From Rhodococcoides kyotonense (GTDB taxonomy: Bacteria; Actinomycetota; Actinomycetes; Mycobacteriales; Mycobacteriaceae), in contig NZ_FZOW01000006.1 of NCBI RefSeq assembly GCF_900188125.1, positions 124,001-188,000 on the forward strand: a DNA stretch of 64,000 bases, read 5' to 3'. Numbering within the stretch: the first letter of the stretch is position 1; each line of letters starts with the position of its first letter. The translations under genes and the position numbers were made by a program. The notes below the pieces were generated by a model. It was not told the DNA's origin. It did not search any database and saw only the letters and a program-made list of their open reading frames with translations. Positions 15,747-23,534 of the stretch are shown one piece after another.

Positions 15747-16927
15747 CCGAAGTTCTTTCCCTCGCCGCGGTAGGTCGGCACGGTGGTGACGCGGCCGTCG
15801 GACTCGACGATGTGCAGCGCGTCGAATCGCTCGCAGACCTCACCCGCCTTGGCGTGGCGGAACCAGATCCTGTCACCGATCGAGATGCCGGTACCGGTGA
15901 CGGGTGTCTGCACCTCCCCCGCACCTTCGTTTCGGAGAAGTTTCAGGCCGCCGCGAACCACGCTGCTGCCGAACGCGATCGGCGACGGCAGCCGCGACGT
16001 CGATGCAGGCCCCGACGCGATGTAACCACCACCGAATGCCGTGGCCACCTTCGGAGTCGGGGTTCGGACGACCGACAGCGCAAAATACAGAGCGGGATTC
16101 GACTCGAACGCCTTGTAGCGATCGAACAGAGTCGGTGAGAACAGTCCCGAGCCCGCCGTCACCTCCGTCACGACGGGATCAGCACTGCTGACCTCGAGCG
16201 AACCGGTGCCCCCGCTGTTGACGAACTCCAGATCGCCGACGGCGTCCTGCACCGCGTCGACGACGGCCTTTCTGCGCGTGCGTAATTCAGCGGCCGACGC
16301 ACGTTTGACGAGCTCGACGGCGAAGTTCGAGTCCGGCAACCCCGCAATCTGCGCCTCGTAGAACATGAGTCCGACGACGCGGAATCCACGGTCCTTCGCC
16401 TCGCGCGCGAATCGGGCGACCTGCGCAGGCTCGCGCAGCGGTGACCGACGCACCCCGAGGTGCAGGGGCCCGAGCCGCAGCGATGCGTCGACGTCGATGC
16501 ATACGCGCGGCTTGAGTCGGTCCGAGCCTGCGGCTGCGCGGATGATGTCGAGGTGCTTGGTGTCGTCGACCATCAGTGTGATGCGGCCGGACAGCACTCG
16601 GTCGCGAGAGATCGCGGCGATCGCGGCGTCGTCGACCGTCGGATATCCCATCAGGACGTCCTGTGCGCCGAGACCGGCAAGCCAGAGCGCCTCGGCCGGT
16701 GAGTACGTCATCAGTCCGCGAAAGCCTTCTCGCGCAGTGAAATCCGGGCCGAGGACACGCTCGAGAACGGCGCGGGTGCGGACGGACTTGGATGCGACCC
16801 GCACCGGCTTTCCGCCTGCCCGACGGGTCAGCTCGGCGGAATTGGCGTCGAGCGCGATGGCGTCGACGGCAGCGAACGGTGGTTCGAGCGCCTCGGTGGC
16901 CGAGGCGATACGGTCGAGTGCGGTCAC
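15743..16927 (-). CDS. PLP-dependent amino acid deaminase/aldolase (D-threonine-aldolase-like)
   Basis: 394-residue protein with the alanine-racemase-type TIM barrel found in D-threonine aldolase and D-serine dehydratase-like enzymes. The PLP lysine is probably Lys47 in VRVASKSVRT; EFVNSGGTGSLE and VTAGSGLF are later barrel motifs and GDRIWFRHAKAGEV is the C-terminal metal-binding region. It cleaves or deaminates beta-hydroxy amino acids in related proteins; the actual substrate is unknown. The stop overlaps the 3' end of the convergent nuclease-helicase gene by four bases. The TetR gene at 16962-17594 lies upstream on the same strand and may be co-transcribed. Confidence 0.85.
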   Translation of the reverse strand: MTALDRIASATEALEPPFAAVDAIALDANSAELTRRAGGKPVRVASKSVRTRAVLERVLGPDFTAREGFRGLMTYSPAEALWLAGLGAQDVLMGYPTVDDAAIAAISRDRVLSGRITLMVDDTKHLDIIRAAAGSDRLKPRVCIDVDASLRLGPLHLGVRRSPLREPAQVARFAREAKDRGFRVVGLMFYEAQIAGLPDSNFAVELVKRASAAELRTRRKAVVDAVQDAVGDLEFVNSGGTGSLEVSSADPVVTEVTAGSGLFSPTLFDRYKAFESNPALYFALSVVRTPTPKVATAFGGGYIASGPASTSRLPSPIAFGSSVVRGGLKLLRNEGAGEVQTPVTGTGISIGDRIWFRHAKAGEVCERFDALHIVESDGRVTTVPTYRGEGKNFG

Positions 16928-16961
16928 GCGGGTTACGTCCTTGTCGGTGAGAAGTGTGATG

Positions 16962-17594
16962 TCACACTTCTACAGCCTTGGACGCGATGATGCCGGACAG
17001 GTCGTCGAGAGCTGCGATGACGGCGACGTCGTCGTGGTCGACCAGCCACCGCAGAATGAGCCCGTCGACCGTCGCCATGCCGAACCTCGCAACGGCGTCG
17101 ATCGGTTCGATCCATCGCGTTCCGGTGTGTTCGGCGCAATGCTCGAAGAACCTCAAGGTTTCGGTGTCGCGGATCCGGTACTGCCCCGTTGCGATCGACG
17201 CGGCGAGCTCCGAGCCGAGCGCACGGTGGCGCAGCAGGTAGGTCTTGATCTCGTAGGACAGCAGTTGCCGGTCCGCGGTCTTCTCGACGATCGGCCAGAT
17301 GGCGGTGAGGCCACTGTGCACGAGTTCACGGAGACCGGGCACGCCCGGCAGGTTGACCGAGTCGGTGAACGCAGCTTGCAGTGCACTGGTCACGTCGACG
17401 ACGAGACCCTCACCCATCGCGATGACGAGCGACTCCTTGGAATCGAACCAGTAGTAGACCGATCCCTGGCTCACACCGGCTTCTTCGGCCACACCGCGGA
17501 CCGTGAGTGCTTCGATTCCGACCCGTTCGGCGCGGTCGACGGCGGCGGCGACCAACTGTGCACGCCTTGCGTCCGCCGACAGCCGGGTCTGCAT
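16962..17594 (-). CDS. TetR-family transcriptional regulator
   Basis: 210-residue regulator starting at ATG 17594-17592 (MQTRLSADARRAQLVAAAVD). The helix-turn-helix is at about residues 27-55, LTVRGVAEEAGVSQGSVYYW, followed by FDSKESLVIAMGEGL as is usual for TetR proteins. The C-terminal ligand domain is not informative. The 77-nt gap to the divergent flavoprotein gene holds AGGT-AATTG-ACCT (17630-17642), a possible operator, so autoregulation and control of the 17672 operon are plausible. It lies 34 nt ahead of the PLP enzyme on the same strand. Confidence 0.88.
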   Translation of the reverse strand: MQTRLSADARRAQLVAAAVDRAERVGIEALTVRGVAEEAGVSQGSVYYWFDSKESLVIAMGEGLVVDVTSALQAAFTDSVNLPGVPGLRELVHSGLTAIWPIVEKTADRQLLSYEIKTYLLRHRALGSELAASIATGQYRIRDTETLRFFEHCAEHTGTRWIEPIDAVARFGMATVDGLILRWLVDHDDVAVIAALDDLSGIIASKAVEV

Positions 17595-17671
17595 GCCCCT
17601 GATAGTAAGCACGGACGGTGCCGGTGGAGAGGTAATTGACCTCCTCGGCGGTGCGCATTCATAGTTGACCG

Positions 17672-19000
17672 ATGAGCGAGGTCGAGTGGAGAAACTGGGC
17701 TGGAAATCAGACTGCTCGCCCACAGGAGTCCGTGAGTCCGGGAACCGTCGACGAACTGCGACGCACGGTCTTGCGCGCCGCCGAAACCGGACTGCGCGTC
17801 AAGTGTGTCGGGGCAGGTCACTCCTTCACGTCGATCGCGGTGACCGACGGAATCCACGTGAATCTCGATCGGATGACGGGAATCGAATCGGTCGCGCCTC
17901 TGCCCGACGGCGGCGCCTCGGTGACCGTGCTCGCCGGAACGCGCCTTCGCGAGTTGAGCCCCCTGCTGTGGGACCTCGGGTTGGCCATGACGAACCTCGG
18001 CGACATCGACGAGCAGTCGATCGCAGGGGCGATCTCGACCGGAACGCACGGCACCGGGGCCCGCTTCGGCGGCATCTCGACGCAGGTCACAGCACTGGAA
18101 CTGGTGACCGCCGACGGCCGCGTCGTCGAGTGCTCACGCGAGACGGACCCGGAACTGTTCGACGCGGCCCGCGTCGGACTCGGGGCTCTGGGGATCATCA
18201 CGACGGTGACGCTTCGATGCGAACCGGCGTTCGTGCTGCACGCCGTCGAGGCGCCTGCGACTCTGACCGGGACCCTGTCGTCGCTGCAGGACGTCGTCGA
18301 CCAGGTGGACCACTTCGAGTTCTACTGGTTTCCCCACACGGATCGGGTGCTGACGAAAACCAACGCGCGGCTGTCTGCCGGCAGTCCACTAGCTCCGCTC
18401 GGCAAGGTGCGGGCCTATGTCGACGACGAGTTGCTGTCGAATCGCGCGTTCGAGGTCGTCAACCGGGCTGTGACACGTTTTCCTTCGGCCATTCCGCGCG
18501 TCAACGCATTCTCTGCACGAGCACTGTCGGCACGAGAGTTCACCGACCGCAGTTATCGCGTGTTCGCGTCGTCGCGCACGGTTCGTTTTCGTGAGATGGA
18601 ATATGCGGTTCCGGCTGAGTCCATCGCGTACGTGCTGCGAGAGGTGGACCGCTGGCTGCAGACGTCGGGATTCGCGGTCGCCTTTCCCGTCGAAGTGCGC
18701 TTCGCCGCCGCCGACGACATCTGGCTCTCGACTGCCCACGGCCGCGACAGCGCCTACATCGCGGTGCATCAGTACCACCGACGGGACCATCGCGAGTACT
18801 TCGACGCCGTCGAGAAAATCGCCCGCAGCGTCGGCGGCCGGCCGCACTGGGGGAAGTTGCATTCGCTGGTGGCCTGCGATTTCGCCGAGATGTACCCGCG
18901 GTTCGCCGACTTCGTCGCGGTGAGGGACAAGCTGGATCCGGGTCGTGTGTTCGGGAACGAATATGTGGCCGCTACGCTGCATGTGCACGGAAGTACATAG
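17672..19000 (+). CDS. FAD-linked sugar-lactone oxidoreductase (L-gulono-/D-arabinono-1,4-lactone oxidase family)
   Basis: 442-residue VAO-family flavoprotein. The FAD-binding PCMH domain fills the first 180 residues with VKCVGAGHSFTSIAVTDG (typical flavin-linking histidine region), LGDIDEQSIAGAISTGTHGT and LGALGIITTVTLRC. The C-terminal ALO domain ends with HWGKLHSL and RDKLDPGRVFGNEY. Mycobacterial relatives oxidise L-gulono-1,4-lactone in a vitamin C-like route. Its last six codons and the TAG stop lie inside palindromic repeat copy 2. The next gene begins 6 nt later in the same frame, so the two are certainly co-transcribed. Confidence 0.9.
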   Translation: MSEVEWRNWAGNQTARPQESVSPGTVDELRRTVLRAAETGLRVKCVGAGHSFTSIAVTDGIHVNLDRMTGIESVAPLPDGGASVTVLAGTRLRELSPLLWDLGLAMTNLGDIDEQSIAGAISTGTHGTGARFGGISTQVTALELVTADGRVVECSRETDPELFDAARVGLGALGIITTVTLRCEPAFVLHAVEAPATLTGTLSSLQDVVDQVDHFEFYWFPHTDRVLTKTNARLSAGSPLAPLGKVRAYVDDELLSNRAFEVVNRAVTRFPSAIPRVNAFSARALSAREFTDRSYRVFASSRTVRFREMEYAVPAESIAYVLREVDRWLQTSGFAVAFPVEVRFAAADDIWLSTAHGRDSAYIAVHQYHRRDHREYFDAVEKIARSVGGRPHWGKLHSLVACDFAEMYPRFADFVAVRDKLDPGRVFGNEYVAATLHVHGST

Positions 19001-19025
19001 TGGGTTATGTATTTCTATGCACATG
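18980..19025. repeat. Family A palindromic repeat, copy 2, overlapping two genes
   Basis: Imperfect 21-bp inverted repeat (18980-19000 and 19005-19025) around a TGGG loop. Three of the four arm differences would be G-U pairs in RNA. The left arm encodes the last residues and TAG stop of the flavoprotein; the right arm contains ATG 19007 of the molybdoenzyme and its first six codons. It is followed by GGGCCGAAGGCCC, a small hairpin with a GAA loop. Confidence 0.85.
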
Positions 19026-20503
19026 GGCCGAAGGCCCTTGCCGGAATTCTCGCCGCTGCAGTGATCCTCGGCGTCGGGGAGCTCGTCGCCGTTCCGTTCG
19101 GATCGAGCGCATCCCCGTTCGTCGCCGTCGGATCCGCCGTGGTCGACAACACCCCCGAGGCGGTGCGGGAATGGGCGATCGGGACGTTCGGAACGTCGGA
19201 CAAGACAGCGCTGTTCGTCGGAATGGCGCTGGTGATCGCGTTGATCTCGGCGTTGGCCGGTCTTCTGCGACCACCGTGGGGTGCCGTGCTGTTCGGCGTC
19301 CTCGGTGCGGTAGGAGTTCTCGCTGCAGTCACGCGGTCGACGTCCACGCCGCTGTCGGCCATCCCCACGATCGTCGGGGTTGCCGCTGGGATCGTCGTGC
19401 TGAACGCGCTACTGAGAACGAAAGAACCCGTCGCCGACGGCATGTCTCGCCGGAATTTCCTCGGCCTCGCCGTCGCCGCAGGAGTCGTCGCCGTCGCGGC
19501 AGGGACCGCGGGCCGACTGATGCTGCAGGCCCGCGACGTCACGGCCAACCGTCTCGGGTTCCGACTCCCGACGCCGACGCCTGCGCCCCCGATTCCGGCG
19601 GGTGCTGACCTGCGGATCGACGGGGTAGCGTCGTACATCACGCCGAACGAGGATTTCTACCGCATCGACACGGCCTTGGTCGTGCCACAGGTCGATTCGG
19701 AGAGTTGGTCGTTGCGGATTCACGGGATGGTCGACCGTGAGCTGGAGATCACGTTCGCCGACCTCGCGTCCAGGCAGGCCGTCGAACGCACCGTGACGTT
19801 GACGTGCGTGTCCAACATCGTCGGCGGCGATCTCGTGGGCAACGCGACGTGGATCGGCTACCCGCTCAAGGACATTCTCGAAGAAGCCGGCATTCAGGAC
19901 GGCGCCGACATGGTGCTGTCGTCGAGCCACGATGCCTTCACCGCGGGAACGCCTCTCGATGTACTGCTCGACGGCCGGGACGCGTTGCTCGCGGTCGGCA
20001 TGAACGGCCAGCCGCTGCCGGTGGAGCACGGCTACCCGGCTCGATTGGTCGTGCCGGGACTGTACGGCTACGTGTCGGCGACCAAGTGGGTCACCGACCT
20101 CGAGATCACGCGCTTCGACAAGGCCAGCGCGTACTGGACCGATCGCGGCTGGGGTGAACGCGGCCCGATCAAGACGGCCTCGCGCATCGACACCCCTCGT
20201 CCAGGTGCCGCCGTCGATGCAGGAACCGTCGTGATCGCAGGCGTCGCGTGGCACCAACACACCGGGATTTCCGGTGTCGACGTGCAGATCGACGACGGCA
20301 ACTGGGTCGCCGCAACGTTGTCGGAGGAATACTCGAAAGACACGTGGCGCCAATGGATCTACGAGTGGGACGCCGCCCCGGGCGAGCACACCATCCGGGC
20401 CAGGGCCACCGACGGCAACGGCGACATCCAGACGTCGATGACCGCCGACACCGTGCCCGACGGGGCAACCGGCTACCCGAAGGCGTTCGTCACCGTCAGA
20501 TGA
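19007..20503 (+). CDS. Membrane-anchored sulfite-oxidase-fold molybdopterin oxidoreductase
   Basis: 498 residues. The first 130 contain about four hydrophobic segments (from LAGILAAAVILGVGELVAVP), then MSRRNFLGLAVAAGVVAVAA, an RR-motif-like hydrophobic stretch internal to the protein, suggests Tat-dependent placement of the catalytic domain outside. The catalytic domain (from about 200) has the molybdenum-ligating Cys267 (VTLTCVSNIVGG), WIGYPLKDIL and the dimerisation domain with GVDVQIDDGNWVAATL. Related YedY/sulfite-oxidase-like enzymes reduce or oxidise S or N oxides. ATG 19007 lies in palindrome copy 2; an in-frame stop at 18998 forbids any earlier start, and GTG 19061 is the next candidate. 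Confidence 0.85.
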   Translation: MYFYAHGPKALAGILAAAVILGVGELVAVPFGSSASPFVAVGSAVVDNTPEAVREWAIGTFGTSDKTALFVGMALVIALISALAGLLRPPWGAVLFGVLGAVGVLAAVTRSTSTPLSAIPTIVGVAAGIVVLNALLRTKEPVADGMSRRNFLGLAVAAGVVAVAAGTAGRLMLQARDVTANRLGFRLPTPTPAPPIPAGADLRIDGVASYITPNEDFYRIDTALVVPQVDSESWSLRIHGMVDRELEITFADLASRQAVERTVTLTCVSNIVGGDLVGNATWIGYPLKDILEEAGIQDGADMVLSSSHDAFTAGTPLDVLLDGRDALLAVGMNGQPLPVEHGYPARLVVPGLYGYVSATKWVTDLEITRFDKASAYWTDRGWGERGPIKTASRIDTPRPGAAVDAGTVVIAGVAWHQHTGISGVDVQIDDGNWVAATLSEEYSKDTWRQWIYEWDAAPGEHTIRARATDGNGDIQTSMTADTVPDGATGYPKAFVTVR

Positions 20504-20509
20504 ACAGCC

Positions 20510-21442
20510 TCAGATGAACGAGGCCTTGATGCTGTTGTCGTACAGGATCTCTCGTTCACGATCGGTCAGGCCGAGCGTGTCCGTCAGTGCTGCGAAGTTG
20601 TCGTCGACGTAGCCACCGAAGTACGCCGGATCGTCCGAGTTGACGGTGACGACCAGGCCACGCTCGATCATGTTCCGGATCGGATGGTCTCGCAGATCCG
20701 GAGTGACCTGCAGACGCACGTTCGACAGCGGGCAGACCGTCAACGGAATCTCCTCGTCGACGAGCCTGGTCACGAGAGCATCATCGTCCAGGCAGCGAAT
20801 ACCGTGATCGATGCGCTCGACTTTCAGAAGATCGAGGGCCTGCCAGATGTACTCCGACGGGCCCTCCTCCCCCGCATGCGCGACGACGCGAAGGCCCTCG
20901 GCGCGCGCTTTGGCGAACACGTCCACGAACAACGACGGCGGAAAGCCCATCTCCGCGGAATCGAGACCGAGACCGATGATCGGGGCCTTCAGCTCCAACA
21001 GATCGTCGAGGAGCTTGTTGGCATGCAGAACCGGCTTGTCACGCAGGATCGACGCGATGAGCCCACTCTTGACGCCGAACTCGCGCTCGCTCGACGCCGA
21101 CGCGTCCGCCAACCCCTCGACGACGGCCTCGAGCGCCACACCCCTGGACGTGTGCGCCTGCGGATCGAAGAAGATCTCGGCGTGCGTGACGCCACCCGCT
21201 GAAGCCCTGGCGAAATACGCACGCGCGAGGTCCGCGAAATCCTCTGCAGTCCGCAGGACCGACATGTTGGCGTAGTACAAGTCCAGGAACGACTGCAGAT
21301 CCGTGAACTCGTACCGCGCTCGCAACTCGTCGATATCGTTGTACGGCAACGCAATCCCGTTGCGCTCGGCGAGTGCGAAAATCTGCTCCGGTTCGAGCGA
21401 TCCTTCGATGTGCATGTGCAGTTCGGCGAGCGGGGTAGTCAT
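20510..21442 (-). CDS. Adenine/adenosine deaminase
   Basis: Zinc-dependent deaminase of 310 residues. Metal ligands are His9 and His11 (ELHMHIEGSL), the HAGEEGP histidine and the Asp pair of VNSDDPAYFG. IPLTVCPLSNVRLQV and the YFGGYVDDNF tail, together with a length below typical adenosine deaminase, are more like the adenine deaminase (Aah1-type) branch, but I cannot exclude adenosine as substrate. Purine salvage in the cytoplasm. Convergent with the molybdoenzyme gene (6-nt gap) and 10 nt downstream of the crotonase gene on the same strand. Confidence 0.85.
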   Translation of the reverse strand: MTTPLAELHMHIEGSLEPEQIFALAERNGIALPYNDIDELRARYEFTDLQSFLDLYYANMSVLRTAEDFADLARAYFARASAGGVTHAEIFFDPQAHTSRGVALEAVVEGLADASASSEREFGVKSGLIASILRDKPVLHANKLLDDLLELKAPIIGLGLDSAEMGFPPSLFVDVFAKARAEGLRVVAHAGEEGPSEYIWQALDLLKVERIDHGIRCLDDDALVTRLVDEEIPLTVCPLSNVRLQVTPDLRDHPIRNMIERGLVVTVNSDDPAYFGGYVDDNFAALTDTLGLTDREREILYDNSIKASFI

Positions 21443-21452
21443 CCCGACGACT

Positions 21453-22244
21453 TTACTCGCCTGTGTAACTCGCCTTCCCCGGACCGTTTTCCAGGAAACT
21501 CTTCACCGCACCCTTCAGATCCTTCGTCTCGAACAGTGCCCCCGAGACGTCCGCGGTGATCTCGTCCGCGTGCTCGACACCGCCCGAACGCCACGCTGCC
21601 ACAATCTTTTTGGTGGCAGCGTGAGCCACCGTGGGACCGGAGGCCAACCGCTCCACCAGTTGTGCGGCAGAGGCGTCGACATCGTCGTGGATGCTGTTGA
21701 CGACGCCCCACTCCTTCATGGTTGCCGCGTCGTAGAGGTCGCCCGTCATGACGAACTCGCGCGCGCGTCCGGAGCCGGCGCGTTCGGCGAGGCGCTGCGG
21801 GCCACCCATCGACGGGGTCAGCCCGACGACGATCTCCACCAGGCCGAATTTCGCCTTCGGCGACGCGAGGATGATGTCGCAGGCGAGTGATATCTCGAAC
21901 GCTGCCGTCAGGGTCAGCCCGTGTGCGGCGTAGACGACGGGGCACGGCAGGGCTTCGAGTGGATGAGCGATCTCGGCGAACAGCTTCCGCCACAGATCGG
22001 CGCCCTGCTGGGCCGACAGCCCGTCGAACACATGCACGTCGACGCCTGCGGAGTTGACCTTGCCCTCCGCCCGCAGCAGCACGGCCCTGGGCGGATTCGC
22101 CGTCAGATCGGCGATGTTCGCGGCGACGGCGCCGAACATCGCGTGATCGAAGAGGTTGAGCGGGCCGTGGTCGAAGGTCAGTACCGCGACCTCGGCGCCG
22201 GCGTCGGTGGTGTACCTGACGAGAGAGGTGGGTTGATCAGCCAT
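21453..22244 (-). CDS. Enoyl-CoA hydratase/isomerase family protein
   Basis: 263-residue crotonase-fold protein from ATG 22244 (MADQPTSLVRYTTDAGAEVA). LTFDHGPLNLFDHAMF and EGKVNSAGVDVHVF form the oxyanion-hole loops, and KFGLVEIVVGLTPSMGGPQRLAERAG the active-site helix. The second loop has NSAGVDV in place of the common FSAGADL. It may hydrate or isomerise an enoyl-CoA; substrate unknown. It is divergent from the acyl-CoA dehydrogenase gene at 22330 and could share its pathway. Confidence 0.88.
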   Translation of the reverse strand: MADQPTSLVRYTTDAGAEVAVLTFDHGPLNLFDHAMFGAVAANIADLTANPPRAVLLRAEGKVNSAGVDVHVFDGLSAQQGADLWRKLFAEIAHPLEALPCPVVYAAHGLTLTAAFEISLACDIILASPKAKFGLVEIVVGLTPSMGGPQRLAERAGSGRAREFVMTGDLYDAATMKEWGVVNSIHDDVDASAAQLVERLASGPTVAHAATKKIVAAWRSGGVEHADEITADVSGALFETKDLKGAVKSFLENGPGKASYTGE

Positions 22245-22329
22245 GACCGTCAGAGTGCCATACGCTGCAATCCCCGAAGTTACCGGCGAGTATATTGCGT
22301 CGATATAGCCGTTACCGGGAGGAACACAC

Positions 22330-23475
22330 ATGAGGCGCAGCCTGTTCGAGAAGGACCACGACGCGTTCCGCGAATCCGTTCGCGAGTTCGTCGCACGCAC
22401 CATCACACCCGTCGAAGAGAAGCTGATCGAACAGCGCTTCATCGATCGGGAGATCTGGCTCGAAGCGGGCCGCAACGGCTTCCTCGGCCTCGAAGTGCCG
22501 GAAGAGTACGGCGGCAGCGGCGCCGACGACTACCGCTTCAACGCGGTCCTGGGTGAGGAACTGTCGCGGTCGAGCGCCGCGGTGGCGTCGTGCTTCGGCA
22601 TTCACTACGACATCGTCGCGCCGTACCTCGTCCAGCTGACCACCGAAGAGCAGAAGAAGCGCTGGCTACCCGGGTTCTGCAGCGGCGAAATCCTGACGGC
22701 TATCGCGATGACCGAACCGTCGGGCGGATCGGACCTCGCGTCGCTGAAGACCACCGCGGTGAAGGATGGCGACGACTACATCATCAACGGGTCGAAGACG
22801 TTCATCACCAACGGCAACAGTGCCGACCTCGTCATCGTCGCGACGCGCACGACGCCGGAGAAGAAGGCGAAGGGCATCACGCTGTTCGCCGTCGAGAACG
22901 GTACCGAAGGCTTCTCCCGCGGACGCAAGCTCGACAAGGTCGGGCAGCCCGAATCCGATACGGCAGAACTGTTCTTCGAGAACGTTCGGGTGCCGTCGGC
23001 CAACATGATCGGCGAATTCGACGGCGGATTCATCCACATGATGCAGCTGCTGCCGCAGGAACGCATCAGTGCTTCCGTGGCGAACCTCGGGCACGTGCGT
23101 CCGATCCTCGACGAGACGATCCAATACGCCAAGGACCGCAAGGCATTCGGGCAGCAGATCGGCTCGCTGCAGTGGAACAAATTCCTGCTCGCCGAGCTCG
23201 TCACGAAACTCGATGTGGCACAGGCATTCGTCGACAACTGCATCGTCGCCCACGGCAACGGCGAGCTCACCGCCATCGACGCCGCGAAGGCGAAATGGTG
23301 GACGTCGCAGGTGCAGAACGAGATTCTCGACCACTGCGTCCAGCTGCACGGCGGCTACGGATTCATGAACGAGTACCGCGCCGCGCGTGCATGGAAGGAC
23401 GCGCGGGTCACGAAGATCTGGGCCGGGTCGAACGAGATCATGAAGGAACTGATCGGGCGGGATCTGGGGTTGTAG
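22330..23475 (+). CDS. Acyl-CoA dehydrogenase
   Basis: 381-residue FAD acyl-CoA dehydrogenase introducing an alpha-beta double bond in acyl-CoA. AMTEPSGGSDLASLKTTA is the FAD/acyl-binding signature, YIINGSKTFITNG the middle domain, and QLHGGYGFMNEYRAARAWKD with RVTKIWAGSNEIMKELIGRD the C-terminal domain. The probable catalytic Glu is in GFMNEY. The ATG follows GGGAGG. Transcribed alone toward pyc, with palindrome copy 3 between them. Confidence 0.93.
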   Translation: MRRSLFEKDHDAFRESVREFVARTITPVEEKLIEQRFIDREIWLEAGRNGFLGLEVPEEYGGSGADDYRFNAVLGEELSRSSAAVASCFGIHYDIVAPYLVQLTTEEQKKRWLPGFCSGEILTAIAMTEPSGGSDLASLKTTAVKDGDDYIINGSKTFITNGNSADLVIVATRTTPEKKAKGITLFAVENGTEGFSRGRKLDKVGQPESDTAELFFENVRVPSANMIGEFDGGFIHMMQLLPQERISASVANLGHVRPILDETIQYAKDRKAFGQQIGSLQWNKFLLAELVTKLDVAQAFVDNCIVAHGNGELTAIDAAKAKWWTSQVQNEILDHCVQLHGGYGFMNEYRAARAWKDARVTKIWAGSNEIMKELIGRDLGL

Positions 23476-23483
23476 GGGCTGCG

Positions 23484-23533
23484 CCCATGTGCACGAAAAT
23501 ACATAGAGGGGTAGGTATTTTCGTGCACATGGG
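23484..23533. repeat. Family A palindromic repeat, copy 3
   Basis: Perfect 19-bp inverted repeat, CCCATGTGCACGAAAATAC (23484-23502) and its complement (23515-23533), 12-nt loop. It is preceded by GGGGCTGCGCC, a small hairpin directly behind a TAG stop. It lies between convergent genes ending at 23475 and 23535. The 32 bp 23475-23506 are identical to 63538-63569. Confidence 0.92.
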
Positions 23534-23534
23534 G

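Noticed and set aside
17672..20503. Possible fusion protein by readthrough of the TAG at 18998-19000
   Set aside because: The two genes are in the same frame, but each encodes a complete family-length protein; the second has its own ATG and membrane N-terminus. No readthrough signal beyond the hairpin is seen.
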